A DNA stretch of 64,000 nt, taken from positions 124,001-188,000 of the forward strand of contig NZ_JADDXU010000018.1 of the NCBI RefSeq assembly GCF_015163075.1, written 5' to 3'. Position 1 is the stretch's first letter, and each line of letters begins with the position of its first letter. The position numbers were made by a program, and so were the translations under genes. This document shows positions 17,438 through 26,373 of this stretch, in pieces. The notes beneath the pieces were generated by a model. That model was not told the origin of the DNA and searched no databases. It worked only from the letters and a program-made list of their open reading frames with translations. The stretch is from Streptomyces justiciae. GTDB taxonomy: Bacteria > Actinomycetota > Actinomycetes > Streptomycetales > Streptomycetaceae.

Positions 17438-18061
17438 ATGAGTACGGCGGAGGAGACGGCCGGCGGCGAGACGTCGGCGTGGGGCGAGGTCACGCCCGAC
17501 GCGGCACGGCGGCTGCTGATCGCCGCGGTGGAGGCCTTTGCCGAGCGCGGCTACCACGCCACGACGACGCGGGACATCGCGGGCCGCGCGGGCATGAGCC
17601 CCGCCGCGCTCTACATCCACTACAAGACCAAGGAGGAGCTCCTCCACCGCATCAGCCGGATCGGCCACACCAAGGCGCTGGAGATCCTGCAGGCCGCGTC
17701 CCGCCGCGAGGGCACCGCCACCGAGCGGCTCGCCGACGCGGTCAGCTCCTTCGTCCGCTGGCACGCGGGCGGCCGTACCACCGCCCGGGTCGTCCAGTAC
17801 GAGCTCGACTCGCTCGGCCCGGACGCCCGCGAGGAGATCCTCGCGCTGCGCCGGCAGTGCGACGCCGAGGTGCGCGCGATCATCGAGGACGGTGTGGCGT
17901 CCGGCGAGTTCGACGTCCTGGACGTCAAGGGCACCACCCTCGCCGTGATGTCGCTCTGCATCGACGTCGCCCGCTGGTTCAACGTCGACGGCCCCTGGAC
18001 CCCCGACGAGGTCGGCGCGCTCGACGCCGACCTCGTGCTGCGGATGGTGGGGGCCAAGTAG
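17438..18061 (+). CDS. TetR-family regulator
   Basis: A 207-residue TetR repressor. The helix-turn-helix is TTRDIAGRAGMSPAALYIHYKTKEELLHRI (about residues 47-76 of the protein). The C-terminal domain contains VARWFNVDGPWTPDEV, common in TetR regulators of acyl-CoA metabolism. ATG 17438 follows GAGAGGGGCG. A palindrome at 17373-17388 matches one before the neighbouring MaoC dehydratase gene, so this protein is the likely regulator of both. Confidence 0.88.
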   Translation: MSTAEETAGGETSAWGEVTPDAARRLLIAAVEAFAERGYHATTTRDIAGRAGMSPAALYIHYKTKEELLHRISRIGHTKALEILQAASRREGTATERLADAVSSFVRWHAGGRTTARVVQYELDSLGPDAREEILALRRQCDAEVRAIIEDGVASGEFDVLDVKGTTLAVMSLCIDVARWFNVDGPWTPDEVGALDADLVLRMVGAK

Positions 18062-18083
18062 GGGTCCTGAGGGCCGCGGGTCC

Positions 18084-18545
18084 TCAGAGGTAGTAGCGCG
18101 ACACGGACTCCGCCACGCATACGGGCTTGTCCCCGCCCTCGCGCTCCACGCTGAACGCGACGGTCACCTGGACCCCGCCCGCCACGTCCTCGACCCCGCT
18201 GATCTTCGCCGTCGCCCGCAGCCGGGAGCCGACGGGGACGGGGGCCGGGAAGCGGACCTTGTTGGTGCCGTAGTTCACGCCCATCTTCACGCCCTCGACC
18301 TTGATGAGCTGCGGTCCGAAGAGCGGGAGCAGGGACAGCGTGAGGTACCCGTGCGCGATGGTCGTGCCGAACGGGCCCGCGGCCGCCTTCTCCGGGTCGA
18401 CGTGAATCCACTGGTGGTCACCGGTGGCATCGGCGAAGAGGTCGATCCGCTTCTGGTCGACCTCCAGCCAGTCGGTGTACCCCAGCTGCTCGCCCACCGC
18501 CGCCTTCAGCTCGTCGGCGCCCGCGAAGATCCTCGGCTCTGCCAT
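18084..18545 (-). CDS. MaoC-family (R)-specific enoyl-CoA hydratase
   Basis: A 153-residue hot-dog-fold hydratase. The catalytic hydratase-2 pattern is seen as DLFADATGDHQWIHVDPEKAA (Asp and His), then GTTIAHGYLTLSLLPL. It hydrates trans-2-enoyl-CoA to (R)-3-hydroxyacyl-CoA. The start ATG 18545 follows GAGGAGG; longer in-frame extension runs through the operator and the divergent soxR leader. It converges with the TetR gene at 17438 and carries the shared CTAAGCG palindrome in its promoter. Confidence 0.9.
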   Translation of the reverse strand: MAEPRIFAGADELKAAVGEQLGYTDWLEVDQKRIDLFADATGDHQWIHVDPEKAAAGPFGTTIAHGYLTLSLLPLFGPQLIKVEGVKMGVNYGTNKVRFPAPVPVGSRLRATAKISGVEDVAGGVQVTVAFSVEREGGDKPVCVAESVSRYYL

Positions 18546-18567
18546 TTCCGCCTCCTCGTCCCAAACT

Positions 18568-18583
18568 CTAAGCGACTGCTTAG
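18568..18583. promoter_or_regulatory. Perfect-arm operator palindrome before the MaoC gene
   Basis: CTAAGCGACTGCTTAG has perfect 6-bp arms (CTAAGC/GCTTAG). It lies 23 bp upstream of the MaoC start and matches the TetR-proximal site at 17373-17388. Confidence 0.6.
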
Positions 18584-18635
18584 CATGGTCGGCCTCGGGG
18601 GCCGTGTCAACGGAAGCCTGGGTAGGGTTCGAGGG

Positions 18636-19121
18636 GTGCCCCAGATTCCCGAGAAGATCCACGAGCTCACGGTCGGCCAACTCGCCGCGCGCAGCGGTGC
18701 CGCCGTCTCCGCCCTGCACTTCTACGAGTCCAAGGGTCTGATCAGCAGCCGCCGCACCACCGGCAACCAACGCCGCTACTCCCGTGACGCGCTGCGCCGG
18801 GTCGCCTTCGTACGGGCCGCGCAACGCGTGGGCATCCCGCTCGCCACGATTCGCGAGGCGCTCGCCGAGTTGCCGGAGGAGCGGACGCCGACGCGGGAGG
18901 ACTGGGCGCGGTTGTCGGAGGCGTGGCGGTCCGAACTCGACGAGCGGATCAAGCAGTTGAACCGGTTGCGGGATCACCTCACGGACTGCATCGGGTGTGG
19001 GTGTCTGTCGTTGGAGTCGTGTGTGTTGTCCAATCCGGATGACGTGTTCGGAGAGCGGCAGGGGGCGGGGTCGCGGCTGCTGGTTGAGAAACGGCGCGAC
19101 CGTGAGGAGCGGTGCGGCTGA
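18636..19121 (+). CDS. soxR: SoxR, redox-sensing [2Fe-2S] MerR-family activator
   Basis: A 161-residue MerR-type regulator. The N-terminal winged helix (LTVGQLAARSGAAVSALHFYESKGLI) is followed by a dimerisation helix and the cluster motif CIGCGCLSLESC, i.e. C-x2-C-x-C-x5-C, diagnostic of SoxR. In Streptomyces this protein responds to redox-active compounds such as endogenous pigments and controls a small regulon. GTG 18636 was chosen by homology of the N-terminus. I saw no matching SoxR box in this window. It is divergent from the MaoC gene. Confidence 0.93.
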   Translation: MPQIPEKIHELTVGQLAARSGAAVSALHFYESKGLISSRRTTGNQRRYSRDALRRVAFVRAAQRVGIPLATIREALAELPEERTPTREDWARLSEAWRSELDERIKQLNRLRDHLTDCIGCGCLSLESCVLSNPDDVFGERQGAGSRLLVEKRRDREERCG

Positions 19122-19142
19122 GGGGGCGGGGGTTGTGTGCGT

Positions 19143-19220
19143 TGCCGGGTGCGGGTGTGTTGTGGCTGGTCGCGCCCACGCGGCGGAGCCGCAGATCGAT
19201 ACAGCCCCGCGCCCCTTTAC
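19143..19220 (+). repeat. Dispersed intergenic repeat, long form (copy C)
   Basis: GGCTGGTCGCGCCC at 19162 continues through an internal hairpin GCGGCGGAGCCGC and ATCGATACAG to CCCCGCGCCCCT. A near-identical copy lies at 27661. It occupies the gap between the convergent soxR and RNA-ligase genes. Confidence 0.7.
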
Positions 19221-19236
19221 GGCGTTGCAGTCGACC

Positions 19237-20304
19237 TCACTCGAATTCCGTGCCGCCCTTCCTCGTCAGGTACGCCGGGCTCACCGCCTTCGCAATTGCC
19301 CTGCCGCCCGTCACCTCGCTGTAGCGCTCTGTTGCCGGACGGATCACCACGCCCTCCCTCAGGTGCAGCTCGCGGCCCGACACCGTCTCTCTCCCGCTCG
19401 CCACCTCCAGCACACGCTCGATGTCGTACGGCCCCTCGTACAGCCTGGGCACCAACGGCAGGTCCCCCTCCAGGAGTTGCGTCGGGTTCAGCCACCGCAC
19501 CTCGCCGTCGATCTCCGCGGAGACGTCGAAGACCGCGTACCCGAGGGTGTCCCGGCGGCCGTCGGCGCCGTAGGTGAGGTCCTGGACGCCCGCGCCGTAG
19601 ACCTCGCCGAAGATGCCGACCCGGCTCGCGCCGAGGCGGGTGGCCAGGCGGGCGGCGGCGTCGGCGACGCCGTGGCCCTGTACCGCTCGCCAGTACAGGT
19701 TCCGCGGGTCCGCCTTCAGGGCCAGGGACTTGGCGCCGAAGCCCTTCGAGGAGACGTACACCCGCTCGTCGGCCGCGACATAGGTGACCAGGCACGCCGA
19801 GCCGTGCAGCATCTCGGTGAGGACCACCGGCTCGCCCGGGGTGAAGACGTCCGGGTAGCGCTGGATGTTCTCGATGTCGACCCAGGGCAGCAGGTCGGGC
19901 GCGGACTCCACCTCGCCGCTCATCGTGGGCGGGATCGGGGGCACCCACTTGGTGATGCCGAGCAGTTCCGCGAAGTCGGTGCCGTCCAGGGCCGCCCGCG
20001 CCAGGTCGACGCCGTTCAGCGCCGCGGGCCGGCACACGATGCCCTGCGAGAGCTCGCCGCGCAGCCGTACCGCCTTGACCCGGTCCGCGTTGCCGCCGGC
20101 CAGCCGTCCGGTGAGGCCGAGTTCCTCGATCAGCGCGGCGGGCAGCACGGCCTGCTCGGGGATGTACACGGCCGCGTCGCCGGTGCGGTAGGCACCCTTG
20201 GCGACGACGGCCCGGTACAGGCCCACCTGGGCCAGTTCGAGCGCGTCGGCGTTCGGGTGTTCATGGACGGTCAGCACTTCGGCGGTGACGCGCAGCGTCG
20301 ACAT
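19237..20304 (-). CDS. RNA ligase family protein (DRB0094/Rnl5 type) lacking the nucleophilic Lys
   Basis: A 355-residue protein of the DRB0094-type RNA ligase family, which seals 3'-OH/5'-phosphate RNA ends via a lysyl-AMP intermediate. An N-terminal OB-like domain (about 1-120) precedes the nucleotidyltransferase domain. Motifs III (GIFGEVYG), IIIa (YAVFDVS), IV (EGVVIRP) and V (RAIAKAVS) are present. Motif I, normally K-x-HG, reads TEMLHGSACL: the adenylate-accepting Lys is Met165 (codon at 19810-19812). Unless this is a sequence error, self-adenylylation should fail. The start follows GAGGAAC. No partner genes are evident. Confidence 0.85.
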   Translation of the reverse strand: MSTLRVTAEVLTVHEHPNADALELAQVGLYRAVVAKGAYRTGDAAVYIPEQAVLPAALIEELGLTGRLAGGNADRVKAVRLRGELSQGIVCRPAALNGVDLARAALDGTDFAELLGITKWVPPIPPTMSGEVESAPDLLPWVDIENIQRYPDVFTPGEPVVLTEMLHGSACLVTYVAADERVYVSSKGFGAKSLALKADPRNLYWRAVQGHGVADAAARLATRLGASRVGIFGEVYGAGVQDLTYGADGRRDTLGYAVFDVSAEIDGEVRWLNPTQLLEGDLPLVPRLYEGPYDIERVLEVASGRETVSGRELHLREGVVIRPATERYSEVTGGRAIAKAVSPAYLTRKGGTEFE

Positions 20305-20410
20305 CGGGGTTCCTCGTTCCTGTGCTCAGGTGCGTTTCATCGCCTCCAACTGTCCGTGTGCGAAAGGGGTGGAGCGAGGGGATTTGTGACTGGTACCGTC
20401 GCCGGTCCGG

Positions 20411-21142
20411 TCACGACGAGCGTCTCGCCCAGCCGTACTGGACCAGCCCCGCCGCCACCAACTGGGCGTTGGACGCCGCCGGTTCACCGTCCGGGAGCAG
20501 CAGGGTGTCCTCCAGGCCGATGCGCGTCGCCAGGCCCAGGCGTCCGGCCAGCCGCAGCACCGGCCATGCCCCGCCGTCCTCGCCGTGCAGCAGCACCGGG
20601 CGGCCGTGGGGTGCCGTGCCGAGGTCGGACAGCAGGGCGCGGGCCGTGTCCTGGGCGGTGTCCGGCGAGGTGTCCGTCACCTCGGCCAGCACGCGCAGCA
20701 CGCTCGGGCCGAGCGGTGACTTCGCGAACCGCGCCGCCCCGTCCGTACCGGACCAGATCCCGGCCTCCACGCCCACACCCCGGTCGATCAGCGCGGCGGC
20801 CAGCTCCTCGGCGCCCGGCTCGTGCCAGTTGACCGAGGCGTGGTCGGGGAGCACCGTCCAGCTCCGGATCCGCTCCAGTCGGGCCTCCGGGTCGGGTTCC
20901 GCCCAAGCGCCCGTGGTGACACCGACCGGGACCGACACCCGCGCCCGTATTGCCTCGAGGGTCGTCGCGAGCACCCGTGGTGACAGCGTGTCGCCACCGC
21001 AAGGCGTCTTGGGGTGGACATGGATGTCCGTCGCCCCAGCCGCGACGGCCGCCGCCGCGGACTCTGCCAACGCCTCCGGCGACAGCGGCACCACCGCACC
21101 GTCGGCCGCCCCTCGGGGCCCGTTGAGACACACCTGAACCAT
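20411..21142 (-). CDS. BKACE-family (3-keto-5-aminohexanoate cleavage) enzyme
   Basis: A 243-residue TIM-barrel protein of the beta-keto acid cleavage family, which condenses a beta-keto acid with acetyl-CoA. Visible features are MVQVCLNGPRG at the start, the metal-binding HxH in DIHVHPK, and ASVNWHEPGAEE. It is shorter than the ~275-310-residue founding enzyme, as is usual for actinobacterial members. ATG 21142 begins at the conserved strand; a longer frame adds 20 non-conserved residues. The substrate cannot be predicted. Confidence 0.82.
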   Translation of the reverse strand: MVQVCLNGPRGAADGAVVPLSPEALAESAAAAVAAGATDIHVHPKTPCGGDTLSPRVLATTLEAIRARVSVPVGVTTGAWAEPDPEARLERIRSWTVLPDHASVNWHEPGAEELAAALIDRGVGVEAGIWSGTDGAARFAKSPLGPSVLRVLAEVTDTSPDTAQDTARALLSDLGTAPHGRPVLLHGEDGGAWPVLRLAGRLGLATRIGLEDTLLLPDGEPAASNAQLVAAGLVQYGWARRSS

Positions 21143-21241
21143 GACTCGATGGTGCCAGCCGGCACCGACATCGGCCCGGGCGTGGGCCGTTCCTGTGGAC
21201 AACCGGCTCGATGTGGAAAACCCGGGCGACCGTCATGACCG

Positions 21242-21283
21242 TCACGCGCCGTCGAAGAGGAGAATCACGCGCCGTCAAAGAGG
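21242..21283. repeat. Tandem 19-bp direct repeat, period 23 bp
   Basis: TCACGCGCCGTCGAAGAGG (21242-21260) and TCACGCGCCGTCAAAGAGG (21265-21283) differ at one base and are 4 bp apart. They lie between the BKACE start and the terminator-like hairpin of the upstream gene. Confidence 0.6.
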
Positions 21284-21309
21284 GGGTGCGGCATCCCCGG
21301 CGCACCCCC
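21282..21309 (-). terminator. Terminator-like hairpin after the Zn-ribbon gene
   Basis: GGGGGTGCG (21282-21290) pairs perfectly with CGCACCCCC (21301-21309) around a 10-nt loop, 12 bp downstream of the minus-strand stop at 21321. Confidence 0.6.
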
Positions 21310-21320
21310 GGTCGCACCAC

Positions 21321-21923
21321 TCAGGCGGACATCAGCAGCCGTCCACGCCTGGACGACGCCAGGGCCTCGGGTGTCAGCACCGGACGGGGGACCACGATCC
21401 CGCAGTCCGTGCAGACCGGGCCCGAGGAGGGTTCGTGGGCCAGGTCGTACTTCCAGATCAGCCGCTCCCCGCGGCACACCGGGCACACCGCTCCCGGTTC
21501 GCGTTCCAGCGCGGAGATCAGTTTGCGCAGCACCTCGGCCAGCGGTTCACGGGGGTGGAGCCGCGGGTCGTCGCACCAGGCGACACCGAAGCCGCCCCAG
21601 GTCAGCCGGTGCCAGTCGTCGACACTGCCCGGCCTGCGCAGGCCGTCGTGCTTCTCCTTCTTGCGTCGCTCGGCGAACTCGACCTCGTAGGCCAGCCAGA
21701 CCGAACGCGCCTCCTCCAGCTCGTCCAACGCGGCCACGAGCCGCGCCGGATCGGGGGACCGGTCCTCGGGACCGAATCCGGCCCGGGAGCACAAGTGGTC
21801 CCAGGTCGCCCTGTGCCCGTAAGGAGCGAACCGCTCCAGGCACTTGCGCAGTGAGTAGCGTCGCAGCGCCAGATCACACCGCGGATCTCGCACCTGTCTC
21901 GCCAGACTCCGGAAACCGGCCAT
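21321..21923 (-). CDS. Uncharacterised protein with a C-terminal zinc ribbon
   Basis: A 200-residue soluble protein of unknown function. The C-terminus has two CxxC pairs (CPVC at about 146-149, CTDC at about 170-173) suited to bind one zinc, as in a small ribbon. The N-terminal two thirds are helical and charged (ELEEARSVWLAYEVEFAERRKKEK). ATG 21923 follows GGAGG at 9-nt spacing. It is an actinomycete-type hypothetical that I do not recognise further. It is followed by its own hairpin and divergent from the penicillin acylase. Confidence 0.7.
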   Translation of the reverse strand: MAGFRSLARQVRDPRCDLALRRYSLRKCLERFAPYGHRATWDHLCSRAGFGPEDRSPDPARLVAALDELEEARSVWLAYEVEFAERRKKEKHDGLRRPGSVDDWHRLTWGGFGVAWCDDPRLHPREPLAEVLRKLISALEREPGAVCPVCRGERLIWKYDLAHEPSSGPVCTDCGIVVPRPVLTPEALASSRRGRLLMSA

Positions 21924-22144
21924 CGCCCTGCACCTCCGTCACACCTGCACCTGTACTTCGGTCACTTCGGCGTCGTCGAACGGACGTCGCCGAATAGACG
22001 TATCGACAAGCGATTTGGCTCCATCCGATTTCCGATGACCCCCATTCGCCTCCGGATCGGGTACCAAAACTTGACGCATGTTCATCTTCAATCCCGGGGA
22101 TACCGGCGGTAACGTCCGGCCCACCCCCGTCGGTAGGAGCTGCC

Positions 22145-24931
22145 ATGCCTCGGCGCACCTCACGCACCGCTCTCGACAGACTGAGAACTCCCGGCAGACT
22201 CACCGGGTTCCTGAAGACCGCATCCGTATGCGCCCTGATTGCCGGTCTTTTGTCCCCTCTTGGCCAAGTCGCGTCAGCGGCCGAGGCCACGGCCGCCAAC
22301 GACTACTGCGGCAGCCAGTGCTCCGACATCCTGCCGCCCGGCGAGAACGGCAACGCCACCCTCGCCCAGATCCTCCTCAACCAGGCCTTCGGCACCCAGC
22401 CCGACCACGCCGAGGACCAGCTCGGCCCCTACGCGAACCTCGCCAAGGGCTACTCGTCGCTCACCAACGCCACGATCAACACCTTCTTCAACGACGCCTC
22501 GTTCGGCGTGGCCTCCGACCAGGTCGCCTCCACCCTGAACCCGGCAGGCCGCACCGACGTGACGATCGTGCGGGACAAGAAGACGGGTGTGCCGCACATC
22601 ACCGGTACCACCAGATACGGCACCGAGTTCGGCGCGGGCTATGCGGCGGCCCAGGACCGGCTGTGGCTGATGGACGTCTTCCGCCACGTCGGGCGCGGCC
22701 AGCTCACCACCTTCGCCGGCGGCGCCCCCTCCAACCAGGGCCTGGAACAGCAGTTCTGGCGCAACGCCCCCTACAGCGAGGCCGACCTCCAGGCGCAGAT
22801 CGACAACGCCGTCGCCAACAACGGCACCAGAGGCCAGCAGGCCCTCGCCGACGCCAACGCCTACATCGCGGGCATCAACGCCTACATCGACGCCTCCGAC
22901 AGCGGCCGCTACTTCCCCGGCGAGTACGTCCTGACCGGCCACAAGGACTCCGTCACCAACGCCGGCACCATCGACCACTTCAAGCTCACCGACCTGGTCG
23001 CACTGGCCTCCGTCATCGGCGCCCTGTTCGGCTCCGGAGGCGGTGGCGAGGTCAACAACGCGATATCGCTGCTGGCCGCGCAGGAGCAGTACGGCGTGAC
23101 GAAGGGCACCGAGGTCTGGGAGTCCTTCCGCGAGCGCAACGACCCCGAGGCCGTCCTCACCGTCCACAACGGCGAGAGCTTCCCGTACGCCACCAAGCCC
23201 ACGACTCCGCAGGGCGAGGCGCTCCCCGACGCCGGCACGGTGGCCACCGAGCCGCTGATCTACGACCCGACCGGCACCGGCGGCGACCAGAGCGCCTCCG
23301 CGGCCGCCGCCACGGCCACCGCGAACGCCCTCACCTCCGCCAAGCGCGGCATGTCGAACGCCCTCGTGGTCAGCGGCGCCCACACCGCGAGCGGCCACCC
23401 GGTCGCCGTCTTCGGCCCGCAGACCGGCTACTTCGCCCCCCAGCTCCTCATGCTCCAGGAGATCCAGGGCCCCGGCATCAGCGCGCGCGGCGCCTCCTTC
23501 GCGGGCCTGAGCATGTACGTCGAACTCGGCCGCGGCCAGGACTACTCATGGTCCGCCACGACCTCCGGCCAGGACATCATCGACAGCTACGCCGTCGAAC
23601 TGTGCCAGGACGACTACCACTACCTGTACCACGGCACCTGCACGGCCATGGAGAAGATCGAACAGAAGAACTCCTGGGCGCCCACCACGGCCGACGGCAC
23701 GGCAGCCGGCTCGTACACCATGCGGGTCTGGAAGACGAAGTACGGCCCCGTCGCCTACCGGGCCACCGTCGGCGGCAAGAAGGTCGCCTACACCACGCTG
23801 CGCTCGTCGTACATGCACGAGGCCGACTCGATCATCGGCTTCCAGATGCTCAACGACCCCGACTACGTGAAGAGTCCGCAGACCTTCCAGAGCGCGGTGC
23901 AGCACATCAACTACACCTTCAACTGGTTCTACGCCGACTCCACGCACACCGCGTACTACAACAGCGGCGACAACCCGGTGCGCGCGAGCGGCGTGGACGC
24001 GGAGTTCCCGGTGTGGGCGCAGGCGTCGTACGAGTGGAAGAACTGGAACCCGACGACCAACACCGCCGACTACACGGCGGCTTCGGCCCACCCCAACTCC
24101 ATCGACCAGGATTATTACATCTCCTGGAACAACAAACAGGCGAAGGACTACACGACCGCGCCCTGGGGCGACGGCTCGGTGCATCGCGGCAACCTCCTGG
24201 AGGACCGTGTGAAGAAGCTCGTCGCCGCGGGCGGGGTCACCCGGGCCTCGCTGGTGAAGGCGATGGCCGACGCCGCCCTCGCCGACCTGCGCGCGGAGGA
24301 CGTGCTGCCCGACCTGCTGAAGGTGATCAACAGCAGTACGGTCACCGACTCCACGGCCGCGGCGGCGGTGACCAAGCTCCAGACCTGGCTCACCGCGGGC
24401 GGCAAGCGCACGGAGACGTCGGCGGGTTCGAAGACGTACGCCAACGCGGACGCCATCCGCATCCTGGACGCCTGGTGGCCGCTGCTGGTGGAGGCCGAGT
24501 TCAAACCGGGCCTGGGCAGTGACCTGTACACCGCCTTCCAGGCCAACCTGCCGGTGGACGAGTCGCCTTCGGCCGCGCACGGCCCGACCGGCTCACACGC
24601 GGGCAGCTCCTTCCAGTACGGCTGGTGGTCCTACGTCGACAAGGACATCCGCGCGGTGCTCGGCGAGACCGTGCAGGGACCGCTGGCGAACAAGTACTGC
24701 GGCGGCGGCAGCCTCAGCGCCTGCCGGGACATCCTGATCAGCACCCTGAAGACGGCGGCCGGCAAGACCGCGGCCCAGGTCTACCCGGGTGACGACCTGT
24801 GCTCGGCGGGCGACCAGTGGTGCGCCGACTCGATCGTCCAGCGCACCCTGGGCGGCATCAAGCACTACAACATCAGCTGGCAGAACCGGCCGACCTACCA
24901 GCAGGTCGTGGAGTTCACCTCACACCGGTGA
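22145..24931 (+). CDS. Secreted penicillin-acylase family Ntn hydrolase
   Basis: A 928-residue exported Ntn-hydrolase. A long signal peptide (TASVCALIAGLLSPLGQVASA, cleavage near residue 46) is followed by the alpha chain (DVTIVRDKKTGVPHITG, AAQDRLWLMD), a spacer and the beta chain starting at Ser404 in GMSNALVVSG, the autoprocessing point and catalytic nucleophile. The family hydrolyses amide-linked acyl groups: beta-lactams, cyclic lipopeptides or acyl-homoserine lactones. The substrate here is unknown. At 928 residues it is longer than classic members (~800). ATG 22145 has AGGAG 8 nt upstream. Confidence 0.92.
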   Translation: MPRRTSRTALDRLRTPGRLTGFLKTASVCALIAGLLSPLGQVASAAEATAANDYCGSQCSDILPPGENGNATLAQILLNQAFGTQPDHAEDQLGPYANLAKGYSSLTNATINTFFNDASFGVASDQVASTLNPAGRTDVTIVRDKKTGVPHITGTTRYGTEFGAGYAAAQDRLWLMDVFRHVGRGQLTTFAGGAPSNQGLEQQFWRNAPYSEADLQAQIDNAVANNGTRGQQALADANAYIAGINAYIDASDSGRYFPGEYVLTGHKDSVTNAGTIDHFKLTDLVALASVIGALFGSGGGGEVNNAISLLAAQEQYGVTKGTEVWESFRERNDPEAVLTVHNGESFPYATKPTTPQGEALPDAGTVATEPLIYDPTGTGGDQSASAAAATATANALTSAKRGMSNALVVSGAHTASGHPVAVFGPQTGYFAPQLLMLQEIQGPGISARGASFAGLSMYVELGRGQDYSWSATTSGQDIIDSYAVELCQDDYHYLYHGTCTAMEKIEQKNSWAPTTADGTAAGSYTMRVWKTKYGPVAYRATVGGKKVAYTTLRSSYMHEADSIIGFQMLNDPDYVKSPQTFQSAVQHINYTFNWFYADSTHTAYYNSGDNPVRASGVDAEFPVWAQASYEWKNWNPTTNTADYTAASAHPNSIDQDYYISWNNKQAKDYTTAPWGDGSVHRGNLLEDRVKKLVAAGGVTRASLVKAMADAALADLRAEDVLPDLLKVINSSTVTDSTAAAAVTKLQTWLTAGGKRTETSAGSKTYANADAIRILDAWWPLLVEAEFKPGLGSDLYTAFQANLPVDESPSAAHGPTGSHAGSSFQYGWWSYVDKDIRAVLGETVQGPLANKYCGGGSLSACRDILISTLKTAAGKTAAQVYPGDDLCSAGDQWCADSIVQRTLGGIKHYNISWQNRPTYQQVVEFTSHR

Positions 24932-24949
24932 CCTTCGGGTGGCGGCGGG

Positions 24950-26266
24950 TCAGCGGATGCGGCCCGCCGCCACCACCACCTGCGCCAGCTCCCGGTGCAC
25001 GATGTCGCTGTGCGCCCCGGCCGGCGCCTTCCCGTCCTTCACCACCGACGCCGCGTCGATGTTCACGCACCCCGACGTCGGCAACGTCGTCCTCAGCGCG
25101 TCGGCGAGCTTCCACGCGCGCGTGCCCGGCACCGCCTGCACCCCGTCGTGGCCCATCGCCCCCCACTTGACGCCCAGCATCCGCCCGAGGTCCATGGCGG
25201 CCCCCTCAGCGTCCCCGGCCATGCGCGAGGCCAGCGGATACATGGTGCTCAACGCCGAGTCGAAGCGCGAGAAACAGCACACGAGCGGGCCGTCGATGCG
25301 GTTCTGCTGCCCCTGCAACACCCCACCCGCGCGCGCGTCGTGCGGCAGCCGGGCGGCGAACGCGTAGTGCGAGAAGGCCCCTTGGAGCAGCGTCACCGAC
25401 TTCACCGTGCGCACGCCCTCGGGCAGCCCGCGCAGCGCGAACGACACCAGCCGCCCGCCGAAGCTGTGTCCGACGAGATGCACCCGCACCTCGGGCCTCT
25501 TCGCGGCGAGTTGCCCGATGACCCGCCCGAGTCCCCGCTCACCGACCGTCCCCGCGCGCCGTTTCATCGCGTAGTACGTGGCCTGCCGCAGCAACTCGTG
25601 CGCCCCGTCCCAGGGATTGGGGATCGAGAATCCCTCCGTCACACCGTCCGGCGCCTCGACCGCGGCGAGCCCCCGCGCGAAGTCCTCGCACACCCCGGCC
25701 GCGGGCCCGGAGAACATGTCCGGCTCGCTCTGCGGCACGCCCTCCGCGAGGGTGTCCGCCCCGAACAGCGCCTGCGGCCCCGCGGGGACCACTTCGACCA
25801 GCAGCCGCACCAGCCGCCCGAACTCCTCCAACTCGGCCTCCTCGCGCGGCTGCTGGTCCAGCAGCCGCGCGATCTGGTCGATCACGGTGGCCCGGCCGGG
25901 GAAGGTCTCCAGCAGCGCGTGGCGGGTGTCCTTGTCCAGCGCCGGACGCCGCGTGGTCTCGGCCGCCACCGACCTCGGGAAGTCCGGGATCGGCTCGTCG
26001 GAGAACCTCATCGACGGCCACACCACCCCGACGTACCCGAGCTTGGCCTTCGGCGCGAGCTCCGGGATCGGCGCGAAGAAGCGGCTGTAGAGCCTCGTCG
26101 CCCCCGAACGGTCGTTGTTCCAGCCGTGCGCGAAGACGATCAGATCCTTGACACCGTGCTCCGCGACACCGGCCAGCAGCCGGTCCCGCCGTGCGCCGTC
26201 CGGGTCACCGTCCGCGTCGAAGGTCAGCTCCCAGTACGGGCTCACGCTCATCGCCGGATCCGCCAT
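24950..26266 (-). CDS. Alpha/beta-hydrolase-fold serine esterase-like protein
   Basis: A 438-residue protein with the nucleophile elbow VGHSFGG (about residue 280), the oxyanion-type stretch LIVFAHGWNN near the N-terminus and a possible late catalytic His (GAHSDIVHREL). No signal peptide is seen. It is unusually long, with a helical insert between about residues 90 and 270. ATG 26266 follows AGGGGG. It converges with the penicillin acylase with an 18-bp gap and no visible terminator. Substrate unknown. Confidence 0.78.
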   Translation of the reverse strand: MADPAMSVSPYWELTFDADGDPDGARRDRLLAGVAEHGVKDLIVFAHGWNNDRSGATRLYSRFFAPIPELAPKAKLGYVGVVWPSMRFSDEPIPDFPRSVAAETTRRPALDKDTRHALLETFPGRATVIDQIARLLDQQPREEAELEEFGRLVRLLVEVVPAGPQALFGADTLAEGVPQSEPDMFSGPAAGVCEDFARGLAAVEAPDGVTEGFSIPNPWDGAHELLRQATYYAMKRRAGTVGERGLGRVIGQLAAKRPEVRVHLVGHSFGGRLVSFALRGLPEGVRTVKSVTLLQGAFSHYAFAARLPHDARAGGVLQGQQNRIDGPLVCCFSRFDSALSTMYPLASRMAGDAEGAAMDLGRMLGVKWGAMGHDGVQAVPGTRAWKLADALRTTLPTSGCVNIDAASVVKDGKAPAGAHSDIVHRELAQVVVAAGRIR

Positions 26267-26373
26267 GACAGGCCCCCTTGTCCCCCGAAGTGGTGCGATG
26301 CCGTCGCATCGTCCTCCTGTGGGGCGAAGTTGGCCATACTTCACGAGTCAACTGCCCTGTTCGGGCCGGGGGA

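Noticed and set aside
18545..18640. SoxR box between soxR and the MaoC gene
   Set aside because: No sequence resembling the SoxR dyad (CCTCAAG...CTTGAGG) is present. The only dyad there is the CTAAGC...GCTTAG TetR-type site.
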